Shown here: piece by piece, positions 1-8,041 of the stretch
How the letters are laid out: each line of letters starts with the position of its first letter
How positions within the stretch are numbered: position 1 is the stretch's first letter
NCBI GenBank assembly: GCA_035515235.1
Contig: DATJBS010000069.1
Location: 10,728 to 74,727, forward strand
Length of the DNA: 64,000 nt
Source: JAMLHH01 sp035515235
GTDB taxonomy: Bacteria > Bacteroidota > Bacteroidia > Chitinophagales > JADIYW01
Direction: 5' to 3'
Program-made: the position numbers and the translations under genes
Notes under the pieces: generated by a model
The model's input: the letters and a program-made list of their open reading frames with translations, nothing else
The model's database searches: none
What the model was told of the DNA's origin: nothing

Positions 1-80
1 TGTCCATCTGAAGTAATGATACCATATCCCGTAACTTGTGTTCCAGGGTCAATACCAATAATTGTTTGTTTTTTTGCCAC
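1..80 (-). CDS. ruvC: RuvC Holliday junction endonuclease, N-terminal fragment (gene runs off the left edge)
   Basis: Only the first 26 codons are inside the window. Read on the minus strand from a GTG codon at 80, they give a short Lys-rich start followed by IIGIDPGTQVTGYGII. This is the first beta strand of the RNase H fold of RuvC, with the first catalytic aspartate in the GIDPG motif. RuvC cuts Holliday junctions made by RuvAB during recombinational repair. No ATG lies in frame nearby, so GTG is the likely start. The gene diverges from the flippase-like gene starting at 120. Confidence 0.85.
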   Translation of the reverse strand, partial: MAKKQTIIGIDPGTQVTGYGIITSDG

Positions 81-95
81 AGTGCTGAATTTGTC

Positions 96-103
96 TATTT
101 TTG
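96..103 (+). promoter_or_regulatory. Bacteroidota-type -7 promoter element TATTTTTG
   Basis: TATTTTTG matches TAnnTTTG, the -7 element used by the primary sigma factor of Bacteroidota. It lies 16 bases before the TTG start at 120, which would give a leader of roughly 10 nt. It sits in the short gap between the divergent ruvC and the next gene. Confidence 0.45.
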
Positions 104-119
104 ATATTTAAACTATTTC

Positions 120-1076
120 TTGAAAGAATTCCGAAAATACCTAAATCCTTTTATAAAGCTAATCATCTTTGCAGGATTAGGTTACGCACTTTATAAACAA
201 GTATTTACAAATGCTGATGTGAAGTCTGCATTGAGTGCTTTGCAAACTAATCTGATACACGGGAGAGGATTGTTTTTTATAGTCTTGATTTTGACTGGAT
301 TGAATTGGACAGTTGAAGCCATAAAGTGGAGATTTTTAGTTAATAAATTAGATCAGATCACTTTTAAAAGAGCTGTAGTAGGAATTTTGTTTGGAATTTC
401 TTTTTCGTTATTCACTCCAAATAGACTCGGAGAATATGGAGGAAGAGTATTGGTATTAAAGCATCATAGAATTGCAGCTATTGTTTCGACACTTATTGGA
501 AGCTTTAGTCAAATCGTCATCAATATGTCTATTGGTGGTTTCTTTTGTATTATTTATTTAAGTCAATATTTGCAAATCAATACCTATTTAGTATTTTCTG
601 TCGGATTGCTCTATTTATTATTAGCGGCTTTTCTTTGGGTCAGTTATTTCAATGTAGAAATCGTAACAGTATTATTTAAAAAGTACAGCATTTTTAAAAA
701 GATGGCTCCGTATGTAGATATCGTAAAAAAATATAGTGCACAAGATTTAAGAAAATTATTGATTTATTCTACTTGGAGATATGGCATTTATTGCATGCAG
801 TTTTTTTTATTGCTCAAGGTATTTAGAACAGGTGTGAAATTTATGGATGGGTTGGTACTCATTCCAAATGTGTTTTTCATTCAAGGGATATTGCCGACTA
901 TGGCCATTTTTGATGTTTCATTAAGAAGTCAAGTGGCTCTGCAAATTATTAGCGAACATGCAAGTGGTGCAATGTTTCAAGTTGTTGCAGCTTCTTTAGT
1001 CTTGTGGTTTGTCAATTTAATTATTCCGGCATGTATCGGAGGCATATTAGCATTATTCATAAAATTGGATGAATAA
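120..1076 (+). CDS. Lysylphosphatidylglycerol synthase/flippase-like membrane protein (UPF0104 type)
   Basis: This is a 318-residue polytopic membrane protein with about seven or eight hydrophobic segments. The region around residues 60-110 (an aromatic NWTVEAIKW stretch, then a loop with TPNRLGEYGGR) is the recognisable part of the integral-membrane half of MprF-like proteins (UPF0104/DUF318). Family members are thought to move lipids or polyprenyl-linked molecules across the inner membrane, but the substrate here cannot be told from sequence. It has no MprF synthase domain. The start is a TTG codon just after a TAnnTTTG promoter; there is no in-frame ATG near it. Confidence 0.7.
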   Translation: MKEFRKYLNPFIKLIIFAGLGYALYKQVFTNADVKSALSALQTNLIHGRGLFFIVLILTGLNWTVEAIKWRFLVNKLDQITFKRAVVGILFGISFSLFTPNRLGEYGGRVLVLKHHRIAAIVSTLIGSFSQIVINMSIGGFFCIIYLSQYLQINTYLVFSVGLLYLLLAAFLWVSYFNVEIVTVLFKKYSIFKKMAPYVDIVKKYSAQDLRKLLIYSTWRYGIYCMQFFLLLKVFRTGVKFMDGLVLIPNVFFIQGILPTMAIFDVSLRSQVALQIISEHASGAMFQVVAASLVLWFVNLIIPACIGGILALFIKLDE

Positions 1077-1090
1077 TTCTATTTTTAATT

Positions 1091-1098
1091 TAGATTTG
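1091..1098 (+). promoter_or_regulatory. -7 promoter element TAGATTTG
   Basis: TAGATTTG fits TAnnTTTG and lies 26 bases before the TTG start of the peptide transporter in an AT-rich gap. This is a motif match only. Confidence 0.4.
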
Positions 1099-1124
1099 AT
1101 TTAATTTTTATTAAAATATTCAGT

Positions 1125-2657
1125 TTGGAAAATAATATCGCTAGAGAAAGAACTTTGATGGGACACCCTGTCGGCTTGTTCGTACTATTTTTTACAGAGA
1201 TGTGGGAAAGGTTCAGTTATTATGGAATGAAAGCTTTATTGGTTCTATTCTTAGTGACTAAATTATCTGATGGTGGCTGGGAATGGTCGAGAGAGTCAGC
1301 GATGCAACTCATGGGATATTATTCAGGATTAGTTTATTTGACTCCATTATTGGGGGGATTTATTGCAGATAAATTTACTGGATATAAAAAAGCAATTTTA
1401 ATAGGAGCTTTTGTGATGACTTTAGGGCACTTATGTATGGCTCTAGAATTATTTCACGATAATTTCTTTTTTCTAGGTTTGGTCTTAATGATATTAGGAA
1501 ACGGGATGTTCAAGCCCAATATTTCTACTATGGTAGGACAGTTATATCCAGACACAAGTGACAAAAAAGATGCAGGTTATACCATATTCTATATGGGTAT
1601 TAATGCAGGAGCTTTCTTAGGGATGCTACTGTGCGGATATATCGGAGAGAAAGTCAATTGGCATTATGGATTTGGCTTAGCTGGGATTTTCATGCTTTTT
1701 GGTATGTTACAATTCTATTTCGGGCAAGGCATATTCGGAAAAATGGGAGATAAAATATCTCAAGAAGAATTGATAGAAGAGGAATTGGAAGATCATATTA
1801 CTCCTGAAGTAAGAAAAGATAGATTATTTGTAATAGCTGTCTTAATGATTTTCAGCATTTTCTTCTTTTGGGCATTCGAGCAATCTAGTGGTTCTATGAC
1901 CATTTTTGCAAAAGATTATACTCAAAGAGCGCTTACTGGCGACTCTGCTTTAATATTTAAATGGGTAGATGCAGCATTGACTATTTTCCCTATGGCTATT
2001 GTTACATGGGTATTGGCATCTCTTGCAAAAAAAATATACAAAGACTTCCCTTTGACAATTATATTTACGGCAATCAGCTTTTTAATTATATGGGTATTAG
2101 GGATATGGAAAGTTTATAGAGAATTCTTTTCTATTGAAACTGAAGTACAAGCTTCATGGTTTTTAATTTTAAACTCTTTTTTCATCATCACCTTCGCTTC
2201 TGGATTTAGTAAGTTTTTTGAGAAAGTATATAACCCAACAGGTCCTATCAAGTTTTCTATTGGATTGATTTTAGTTGGTATAGGATTTGGGAGTTTAGCT
2301 TTTGGAAGTTTGACTATACCTTCTGGCGCAGCTACTGCATCAGTCAGTATGATTTGGTTGATATTAGCATATTTCTTTCATACTATGGGAGAATTGTGTT
2401 TATCTCCAGTTGGATTATCATATGTCAGTAAATTATCTCCTAAAAATTTATTAGGAATGATTTTCGGATTTTGGTTTTTAGCTAGTGCTATTGCTGGATG
2501 GCTTGCAGGGTGGTCAGGTAGTTTAATAGACAAAATTATGAGCGAATATTCCTTGTCCTTCTTTTTTATGATATTCACTATTCTACCGATTATATTTGGC
2601 ATTATATTGATTATGATGAACAAAATGTTAGTCAAAAAAATGCATGGCATACATTAG
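1125..2657 (+). CDS. POT/PTR2 family proton-dependent oligopeptide transporter
   Basis: A 510-residue transporter of the major facilitator superfamily. Residues 20-45 carry the POT signature (FFTEMWERFSYYGMK, containing the ExxERFxYYG motif for proton coupling and peptide binding), followed by about 12-14 transmembrane helices and a charged loop near residues 205-235. POT proteins import di- and tripeptides with protons across the inner membrane. The start is TTG at 1125; the homologous N-terminus begins a few residues before the signature, so this start fits. Its 3' end overlaps the next gene by 14 bases, so the two are probably co-transcribed and translationally coupled. Confidence 0.9.
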   Translation: MENNIARERTLMGHPVGLFVLFFTEMWERFSYYGMKALLVLFLVTKLSDGGWEWSRESAMQLMGYYSGLVYLTPLLGGFIADKFTGYKKAILIGAFVMTLGHLCMALELFHDNFFFLGLVLMILGNGMFKPNISTMVGQLYPDTSDKKDAGYTIFYMGINAGAFLGMLLCGYIGEKVNWHYGFGLAGIFMLFGMLQFYFGQGIFGKMGDKISQEELIEEELEDHITPEVRKDRLFVIAVLMIFSIFFFWAFEQSSGSMTIFAKDYTQRALTGDSALIFKWVDAALTIFPMAIVTWVLASLAKKIYKDFPLTIIFTAISFLIIWVLGIWKVYREFFSIETEVQASWFLILNSFFIITFASGFSKFFEKVYNPTGPIKFSIGLILVGIGFGSLAFGSLTIPSGAATASVSMIWLILAYFFHTMGELCLSPVGLSYVSKLSPKNLLGMIFGFWFLASAIAGWLAGWSGSLIDKIMSEYSLSFFFMIFTILPIIFGIILIMMNKMLVKKMHGIH

Positions 2658-3393
2658 ATTTCTTTCACTATTAGGATTTTTTCTTTCAATGAGTCTACTC
2701 AAAGCTCAAAATATAGATTCGTTAAAAATAAAGTTTCCTAGAGTTCAACAAGCTGCTCTTAATACTCAATCTGCATTGGAGGAATTATGTAAAGATCAAG
2801 GATTGAGTTTTCCACCTAAGCACCTTTTTTTTAGAGCTTTCAAAGAAGAGAAGATTTTAGAAGTTTGGGGAAATGAATCCTCTGATTGGAAATTAATCAA
2901 GAAATATCCGATTTGTTTTGTCCCGGGAAAATTAGGGCCAAAAATAAAACAAGGAGACAAACAAGTTCCAGAAGGTTGGTACAAAATCGATTCTATCAAT
3001 CCCGAAAGTGACTTTCATCTTTCTTTAAGAATCAATTATCCCAATCAAGCGGATAGTATAAGAAGTCAAAATGAATTAGATCCAGGAGGAGACATTTTCA
3101 TACATGGAGATTGCTTTTCTGTTGGTTGTATTCCAATTGAAGATGCGCCGATGGAAGAGGTTTTTTGGTTGGTAATTCAAAATCTGAATACAAATTTAAT
3201 ACAAAATATTCCAGTTTTGATTTTGCCTTTTGATTTAATGGATGAGCAGAAGTATCAGAAACACGTTTCCAATCTTCCAAAATTTCAACCTCTTTGGGAA
3301 CAACTCAAAAGTATTCAGTTGTACTTTGATGATTTAAGTCAAATTCCGGAAATTTTTGTCAGCGAACAAGGAGAATATCTCATCAATTATTAA
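2644..3393 (+). CDS. Secreted YafK-type L,D-transpeptidase-like protein
   Basis: A 249-residue protein with an N-terminal signal peptide (residues 1-21, hydrophobic, ending in LKAQ). The catalytic region at about residues 150-165 reads DIFIHGDCFSVGCIPI; His154 and Cys162 match the H...SxGC active-site pattern of the YkuD/YafK family. Members make or cut L,D-crosslinks in peptidoglycan, or release lipoproteins from it, in the periplasm. The start overlaps the transporter gene by 14 bases, suggesting a link between peptide import and wall turnover. The last 97 bp are repeated at 8044-8140, just before lysA. Confidence 0.8.
   Translation: MAYIRFLSLLGFFLSMSLLKAQNIDSLKIKFPRVQQAALNTQSALEELCKDQGLSFPPKHLFFRAFKEEKILEVWGNESSDWKLIKKYPICFVPGKLGPKIKQGDKQVPEGWYKIDSINPESDFHLSLRINYPNQADSIRSQNELDPGGDIFIHGDCFSVGCIPIEDAPMEEVFWLVIQNLNTNLIQNIPVLILPFDLMDEQKYQKHVSNLPKFQPLWEQLKSIQLYFDDLSQIPEIFVSEQGEYLINY
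3297..3393 (+). repeat. Direct repeat copy A: 3' end of the L,D-transpeptidase-like gene
   Basis: These 97 bp end exactly at the stop codon. They match 8044-8140 with 7 differences by my alignment (about 93% identity) and no gaps. Sequence on either side of the two copies is unrelated. The two copies bracket the oleC-like/hydrolase/esterase/Crp block. Confidence 0.9.
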
Positions 3394-3433
3394 ATGAACA
3401 AAATAGATTACTCTCATTTTTTTATTTTAAAGG

Positions 3434-5140
3434 CTAAGTTTTTACTGATGCATCTTTAAAATCAGTGAGTGTTTTGAGTTTTTTGCTTGCCCATCTAGCG
3501 AGTTCAGGTCTTTCTATTTTAGAATTATGTCTAGGGTCTACAGGTAGCTTTTCTACAAATAATACATGTTGGATTGCTTGGGTTGATGGATGAGATGCAG
3601 CCATTTCTAACAAGCTTTTGCGAATATCTTTTTCAGAGACATTCATTGCTTGATTTAGTTGAACACAGATTACAGGAACTTCAACTCCATTATAAAGAAC
3701 TCCAACTAGTCCACTACGATTCACTTGTGGATGTGAATCGAAAATAGGTTCTGTAAGTAAAGGTAAAATAGATTCTCCTTCTTTTGATTTTACACGTTGA
3801 CCTACACGACCACATGTCCATAAACGATTTTTTTCATCTATGTAACCAGTGTCGCCAAGTCGATGCCATTGTCCTTTAGGGTCAGGGACCTTGTTTTTGA
3901 TGTCGCTTTGAGGGTCTAAATAATAGCCAGGACTTATATGTTGACCACGCACAAGGATTTCTCCTATTTCTCCATTAGGTAATTTTTCTGTTTGATTAAT
4001 AGAAGATATTGGGCCATCCACAATACGTATTATACGGATTTCTACTCCATCAAATGGACGGCCAACACATAAACCAGCACCTTTATCTGTAAGAGGAAAG
4101 GTCTCAGCTAAGGCTTCTTGTGCTCCCATTTCTGTAGAGGGTAAAGCTTCCGTGGCTCCATAGTTAGCAAATACTTGACCTTCTGCTCCCATCATTTCTA
4201 AGAGTGTTTTTTTTACACCTGAGAATATAGGTGCACCTCCTCCGATTATTCTTTTGAGAGTTGGTGTTTTGATATGATTATTGACAGCATATTTAGCCAT
4301 GTTTTCGAGTAAAATAGGAGATGCAAAACAAGTTTGTACATTACAGTCATTAATCACTTCGAGTAGTGCTTTAGGATTTGATTTTGCTGGAGACTCTCCT
4401 ATTGGTTTAATAGGAGGGACTACTACAGTACCTCCAGCACTAAGTGCTATAAAGAAAAAGGCTGGAAATATAGCCATGTCTACGGGTGGAATTTCTGGAT
4501 CAAACCTCCAGCTTTGATGCGCTATGCGATATACATGGGAGTAATTTCGGTGTAAATATAAAGTCGGCTTTGCAGGGCCTGTACTTCCTGTAGTATAAAG
4601 AACAGTTACTGGGTCATTAGGTGTGACATCAGGTTTTGGAGGATTTTTAGGTTCTTTTCTTCGAAGGGATTTAATAGTACGAGAGCCAGGGAAAAAACCA
4701 TCTATAACAATGGATTTTTTAGGAAATCGAGGACCCCATCCAAAAAATGTTCGGCCAAGAAGAGCCGCAGGAATTCCTACAAATGCTTCAGGCTGAATAC
4801 GTCGCAAACGTTTACCAACATTAATGTATCCAACCGCTGGGTCTATCCATATTGTCATTGCACCTACACGTTGCAATGCAAGACCTATTACACAGGATTC
4901 GTATCCTGGAGGAGTCATGCACACTACTCGAGTACGTTCTATGATACCCATTTCTCTAAGACCAGGAGCTACAGATTCTGTATCAGCTGAAAGTTGAGCA
5001 TAAGTGTGTTTTTTATACTTGCGTTTACCATCTGATTCGAAACCATTTGGTTCAATTACCGCAATACGATTAGGGTGCTTTTTGGCCGTATCAAAAATAA
5101 TATCCGCGAGGTTAAATATATCGTCTTTTAGAAAACTCAT
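3434..5140 (-). CDS. OleC-like acyl-AMP ligase / beta-lactone synthetase
   Basis: A 568-residue adenylate-forming enzyme. Visible motifs are the phosphate loop TTGSTGPAKPT (about residues 183-193), YGATE (327-331), LGDTGYID (428-435) and the catalytic lysine in RHNSKIER (Lys541). The segment VDMAIFPAFFFIALSAGGTVVVPP and the ending PVDPRHNSKI resemble OleC, which turns beta-hydroxy acids into beta-lactones in head-to-head olefin biosynthesis. Related 'fatty-acid-CoA ligase family' members of unknown function exist, so the substrate is open. It lies 7 bp after the hydrolase gene on the same strand, so the two look like an operon. No OleA (thiolase) or OleD (reductase) gene is in the window. Confidence 0.75.
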   Translation of the reverse strand: MSFLKDDIFNLADIIFDTAKKHPNRIAVIEPNGFESDGKRKYKKHTYAQLSADTESVAPGLREMGIIERTRVVCMTPPGYESCVIGLALQRVGAMTIWIDPAVGYINVGKRLRRIQPEAFVGIPAALLGRTFFGWGPRFPKKSIVIDGFFPGSRTIKSLRRKEPKNPPKPDVTPNDPVTVLYTTGSTGPAKPTLYLHRNYSHVYRIAHQSWRFDPEIPPVDMAIFPAFFFIALSAGGTVVVPPIKPIGESPAKSNPKALLEVINDCNVQTCFASPILLENMAKYAVNNHIKTPTLKRIIGGGAPIFSGVKKTLLEMMGAEGQVFANYGATEALPSTEMGAQEALAETFPLTDKGAGLCVGRPFDGVEIRIIRIVDGPISSINQTEKLPNGEIGEILVRGQHISPGYYLDPQSDIKNKVPDPKGQWHRLGDTGYIDEKNRLWTCGRVGQRVKSKEGESILPLLTEPIFDSHPQVNRSGLVGVLYNGVEVPVICVQLNQAMNVSEKDIRKSLLEMAASHPSTQAIQHVLFVEKLPVDPRHNSKIERPELARWASKKLKTLTDFKDASVKT

Positions 5141-5147
5141 GGATGGG

Positions 5148-5984
5148 TTAAGTTAAAGTTAGAAATTCACGAATAGCTTCTGCAATTTCAAGAGGCTTCT
5201 CAAGCATGACCAAATGCCCACCTCCTGCTATCCATTCTTCTCTCTTGGGTTTTAAGGTCGTATTGAGTTGTTGACCCGCTTTTGCGGATAAAATTTTATT
5301 TTCAAGTCCCCAAATTGTGAATATTGGAGGGAAGTCTTCTAGTGGAGTGAATTTGTCAAATACTTCATAGTTAACTAAATCATCTAGAGTCAATAGGAGT
5401 GCGTTCATCTGACCTTCTCGAGTGAAACAAGCGCACAAATTTTCTGCCGTGTATAATTTCTTAGTTCTCCCAATAGCTCCAAATTGCATTTTAAGAGATT
5501 GCTTACTGATTAATTTATTGAGAGGAAGTCGACCTAAACCTTTATAGATTGTTTTGGAAAATTCTGGTGCTGCCTTTCTCAAACGTAAGAAAGAACCTAA
5601 TTGCCCTGCAGTAAATGTGTTTTCAGTAAGAGGATTAAATAAAACAAGTGATTTGACTTTTTCTTGATTGTTCATCGCATATCTAATCGAGATAGCACTC
5701 CCCATGCAATTACCTACCAGTATTATATTTTCAAGTTGATGATGTTCGATGAATTCTGATAGGATATTTACATGAGTATCTAGTTTGTATTCTTTTTCTG
5801 GCTTGGACGAAGATCCGTAGCCAAGTAGATCAAGTGCAAATGTCTCGTTTGAATTTGAGAGTTCATTCATTATGTCTTTCCAAATAACATGAGAAGTTCC
5901 ACCATTGTGTAAAAAAATAATAGGTTTGCCATGCCCGGATTGTATGTACTTGATATATAAATTTCGATACTTAAATGTCTTCAT
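5148..5984 (-). CDS. Alpha/beta hydrolase with a cysteine in the nucleophile elbow
   Basis: A 278-residue single-domain alpha/beta hydrolase with no signal peptide. The oxyanion loop is FLHNGG (residues 24-29), the nucleophile elbow is VGNCMGS (Cys93 where serine is usual) and the histidine is His257 in GGGHLVMLEKP. At the usual acid position the sequence is WGLENKIL, with Asn229 where Asp is expected and Glu228 beside it. It is therefore not a canonical Ser-Asp-His enzyme, nor an Asp-nucleophile enzyme like OleB. It is the upstream gene of the pair with the OleC-like ligase, so its substrate may be the ligase product (a beta-lactone or thioester); this is inference. Confidence 0.8.
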   Translation of the reverse strand: MKTFKYRNLYIKYIQSGHGKPIIFLHNGGTSHVIWKDIMNELSNSNETFALDLLGYGSSSKPEKEYKLDTHVNILSEFIEHHQLENIILVGNCMGSAISIRYAMNNQEKVKSLVLFNPLTENTFTAGQLGSFLRLRKAAPEFSKTIYKGLGRLPLNKLISKQSLKMQFGAIGRTKKLYTAENLCACFTREGQMNALLLTLDDLVNYEVFDKFTPLEDFPPIFTIWGLENKILSAKAGQQLNTTLKPKREEWIAGGGHLVMLEKPLEIAEAIREFLTLT

Positions 5985-6062
5985 AATTTTAAGAGATATA
6001 TGAGTGATAAAAAAGCGATAGATATTGTCAATGAAATCGTTTTGTATATATTAAATGCTTAT

Positions 6063-7208
6063 TTATCGAGCAACAATAAAATGAGTACTAAGATATGTTT
6101 GGTCATATTGGGCGATAATTAGATATATTCCATTAGGAAGCTGCGTACAATCGAATTGATATATTCCAGATTCATTTTGTTTAATAGATTGTACTTCCTT
6201 TCCAGAATAATCGAAAATTCCTAAGTTAAGCTGATGATGCTTCTCAATATATTTTAATTCTATTTTTATGATATCCATTGTTGGATTTGGATATATATTA
6301 ATTTTGCTTTCTTGTTGAGTATGTATATTTACAGTGATTGCGGTATCTTTTTTATATGTAAAAAAGCGCCACATTTCTTCTGGATAGCTAATGTCATTTT
6401 GAGCTTTATTTAACAATATATGAGCGGCATTATTAATTCTGAAAAGTTCCAGCCTTTCATCGCAGTCCTTGTACAAATAGCGTTCGACTGTGTAGCCGTC
6501 TGACATGATGTTATTTAGTGTTGTAATCTCTCTACCAGAGCAATTGTAATTTTCTGACCATAACCTCATTAGAGAACTGACGGATTTGCCCATTGGAGGA
6601 TTATAGTAATGTACATTTATATCGGCAGTTCCGTGAAAGTGTATAATTGGTACTTTTCGTTCTGGGTTACAATCTTTTATTTTATTTCCTATTGTGCCAG
6701 CTATCGATGCTATTGCAGCATATCGGTTATTTGCTTCGCATGCAATTTTTTGTACCATAAAGCCACCATTTGAAAAGCCAAAAAGGTAGGTTTGTTCTTT
6801 TACAATAGGATAGTTGGCCTGAATAGAATCTGTGAGAGCATTGATAAATCCTACATCATTTATATTTTCACTTGGATATAATCCTAACATGCCAGCACTT
6901 GAATTCCAGCCTGTACCTAACGGAGCGGGATTGTCAAGACCTTGTGGATATACTAAGATAATATTAGCTGTATCTGCAATTTTTTGGAAGTCGGAAACAG
7001 CGTTGGGAAAATCGTACATGCTGCCCCATAAACCATGTATTCCTATAACTAATGAATAGGATTTAGCAGGAGAATAGTCTGGTGGAGTGTATATTCTATA
7101 TTCTCGATTGTGTCCTTCAAATTCAAATGATTGATGTACCCAGTTAGCAAATAGCATCACAGGGGAAATTGATATTGTTATCACAATAACTAGTAGCTTT
7201 TTGAACAT
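6063..7208 (-). CDS. Secreted PHB-depolymerase/feruloyl-esterase-like hydrolase with T9SS sorting domain
   Basis: A 381-residue extracellular esterase. Residues 1-21 form a signal peptide. Residues 30-285 are an LpqC/CE1-type alpha/beta hydrolase with oxyanion motif IGIHGLWG, nucleophile Ser146 in GFSNGG, Asp196 in FHGTADINV and His263 in NAAHILL. Residues about 300-381 are a type A T9SS C-terminal sorting domain (starts INIYPNPT, contains LPNGIYLI and ends FIVAR). The protein should be exported through the Por secretion system and attached to or released from the cell surface. Likely substrates are esters such as acetylated or feruloylated polysaccharide, or polyesters. A TAACTTTG promoter-like box lies about 45 bases upstream. 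Confidence 0.85.
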   Translation of the reverse strand: MFKKLLVIVITISISPVMLFANWVHQSFEFEGHNREYRIYTPPDYSPAKSYSLVIGIHGLWGSMYDFPNAVSDFQKIADTANIILVYPQGLDNPAPLGTGWNSSAGMLGLYPSENINDVGFINALTDSIQANYPIVKEQTYLFGFSNGGFMVQKIACEANNRYAAIASIAGTIGNKIKDCNPERKVPIIHFHGTADINVHYYNPPMGKSVSSLMRLWSENYNCSGREITTLNNIMSDGYTVERYLYKDCDERLELFRINNAAHILLNKAQNDISYPEEMWRFFTYKKDTAITVNIHTQQESKINIYPNPTMDIIKIELKYIEKHHQLNLGIFDYSGKEVQSIKQNESGIYQFDCTQLPNGIYLIIAQYDQTYLSTHFIVAR

Positions 7209-7251
7209 ATCCCAAAGTTTTACGTGTTCTAAATATGAAGACTTCTGCTAC

Positions 7252-7259
7252 CAAAGTTA
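7252..7259 (-). promoter_or_regulatory. Minus-strand -7 element TAACTTTG upstream of the secreted esterase
   Basis: On the minus strand these bases read TAACTTTG, matching TAnnTTTG, 43 bases upstream of the esterase ATG at 7208. Motif match only. Confidence 0.35.
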
Positions 7260-7280
7260 TTGACCTAGGACCTGTTTGGA

Positions 7281-7300
7281 AATATCAAAAGATAATTAAT
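7281..7300. repeat. 20-bp direct repeat, left copy (partner at 7921-7940)
   Basis: The 20 bases here and at 7921-7940 match at 19 positions and share the exact core caaaagataattaat. The pair brackets the Crp/Fnr gene with a spacing of 640 bp. The left copy overlaps the stop codon of that gene. Confidence 0.7.
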
Positions 7301-7865
7301 GTTTTTTACCAGAAATTCGTTTTTTAATCCTACTTAGAGAAACGGGAGTAATGCCTAAAAAACTAGCGAGGTATCGATCTTGAACTCGATGGATAATATC
7401 TGGCTTTTCATTGATGATTTTTAGATATCTTTTTTCAGGAGATAACAAAACGAAGGATTCTAAATGCTCCAAAGTCTCAAAAAGAATACTCTTCAATACT
7501 TCACTGTATTTTTTAGAATATATTGGATGTTCTTCTATGTAATTTTGAATGATTTGAAAATCCAATTCGATTATTTTTGTGACCTCTAAGGCTTGGAAAT
7601 AATATTTAGAAGGTTGTTTTAGTAAGGATTCATATGGTCTAAAAAACTGATTTTCCCACCTTAATAAGAAAGTAATCTCTCTGCCCTCATCATCATAGGT
7701 ATACGCTCTAACCAAGCCCTCTTGAATAAATCGGGCTTTATTAGTGATGTCTCCTTTGGAAATAAATATTTCGTTAGGTTTTAAATTAACTTCTTGAATG
7801 TGTGCTTTTATTCGAAAAACATCATCTAGTGGTATGTCTTTTAACAAATACTCAATTGATTTCAT
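7296..7865 (-). CDS. Crp/Fnr family transcriptional regulator
   Basis: A 189-residue protein with a cyclic-nucleotide-binding-like beta-roll (about residues 15-115; ISKGD, FIQEGLVRAY) and a C-terminal helix-turn-helix (RYLASFLGITPVSLSRIKKRI, split here as RYLASFLGI and TPVSLSRIKKRI, about residues 163-184). Cysteines for an Fnr iron-sulfur cluster are absent. Small regulators of this shape are very common in Bacteroidota and their ligands are mostly unknown. Being the outermost gene of the accessory block and on the same strand as the esterase, hydrolase and ligase, it may regulate them; this is inference from position. Confidence 0.85.
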   Translation of the reverse strand: MKSIEYLLKDIPLDDVFRIKAHIQEVNLKPNEIFISKGDITNKARFIQEGLVRAYTYDDEGREITFLLRWENQFFRPYESLLKQPSKYYFQALEVTKIIELDFQIIQNYIEEHPIYSKKYSEVLKSILFETLEHLESFVLLSPEKRYLKIINEKPDIIHRVQDRYLASFLGITPVSLSRIKKRISGKKH

Positions 7866-8041
7866 TGTTAAATTGAATTAGAACAAATAATTAATTTTAA
7901 TATTTCTTTTTTTTATAAAAAATAACAAAAGATAATTAATACTGATTTTATTTATAATTGGTCTTTTGATCTTACCTTTTAATTTGTAAGATCAAAACTT
8001 TATGGTAAATATACTGATGAATATTCAAGTATAATTTTTTT
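7866..8041. other. AT-rich noncoding gap upstream of the Crp/Fnr gene with a perfect 12-bp inverted repeat
   Basis: No coding potential was found. TTTTGATCTTAC at 7964-7975 pairs perfectly with GTAAGATCAAAA at 7986-7997 across a 10-base loop. There is no U-run directly after it on either strand, so it does not look like a simple terminator; an operator or an mRNA stem are alternatives. The right copy of the 20-bp direct repeat lies at 7921-7940. Confidence 0.6.
7921..7940. repeat. 20-bp direct repeat, right copy (partner at 7281-7300)
   Basis: Reads aataacaaaagataattaat, identical to the left copy except for one base. It lies 56 bases beyond the start codon of the Crp/Fnr gene. Confidence 0.7.

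Noticed and set aside
5148..5984. Assignment of the hydrolase as OleB
   Set aside because: OleB is a haloalkane-dehalogenase-like enzyme with an Asp nucleophile; here the elbow is GNCMG.
3434..7865. The accessory block as a site-specific genomic island
   Set aside because: It is bounded by a repeat of a gene end, but there is no integrase or transposase inside; homologous recombination explains it better.
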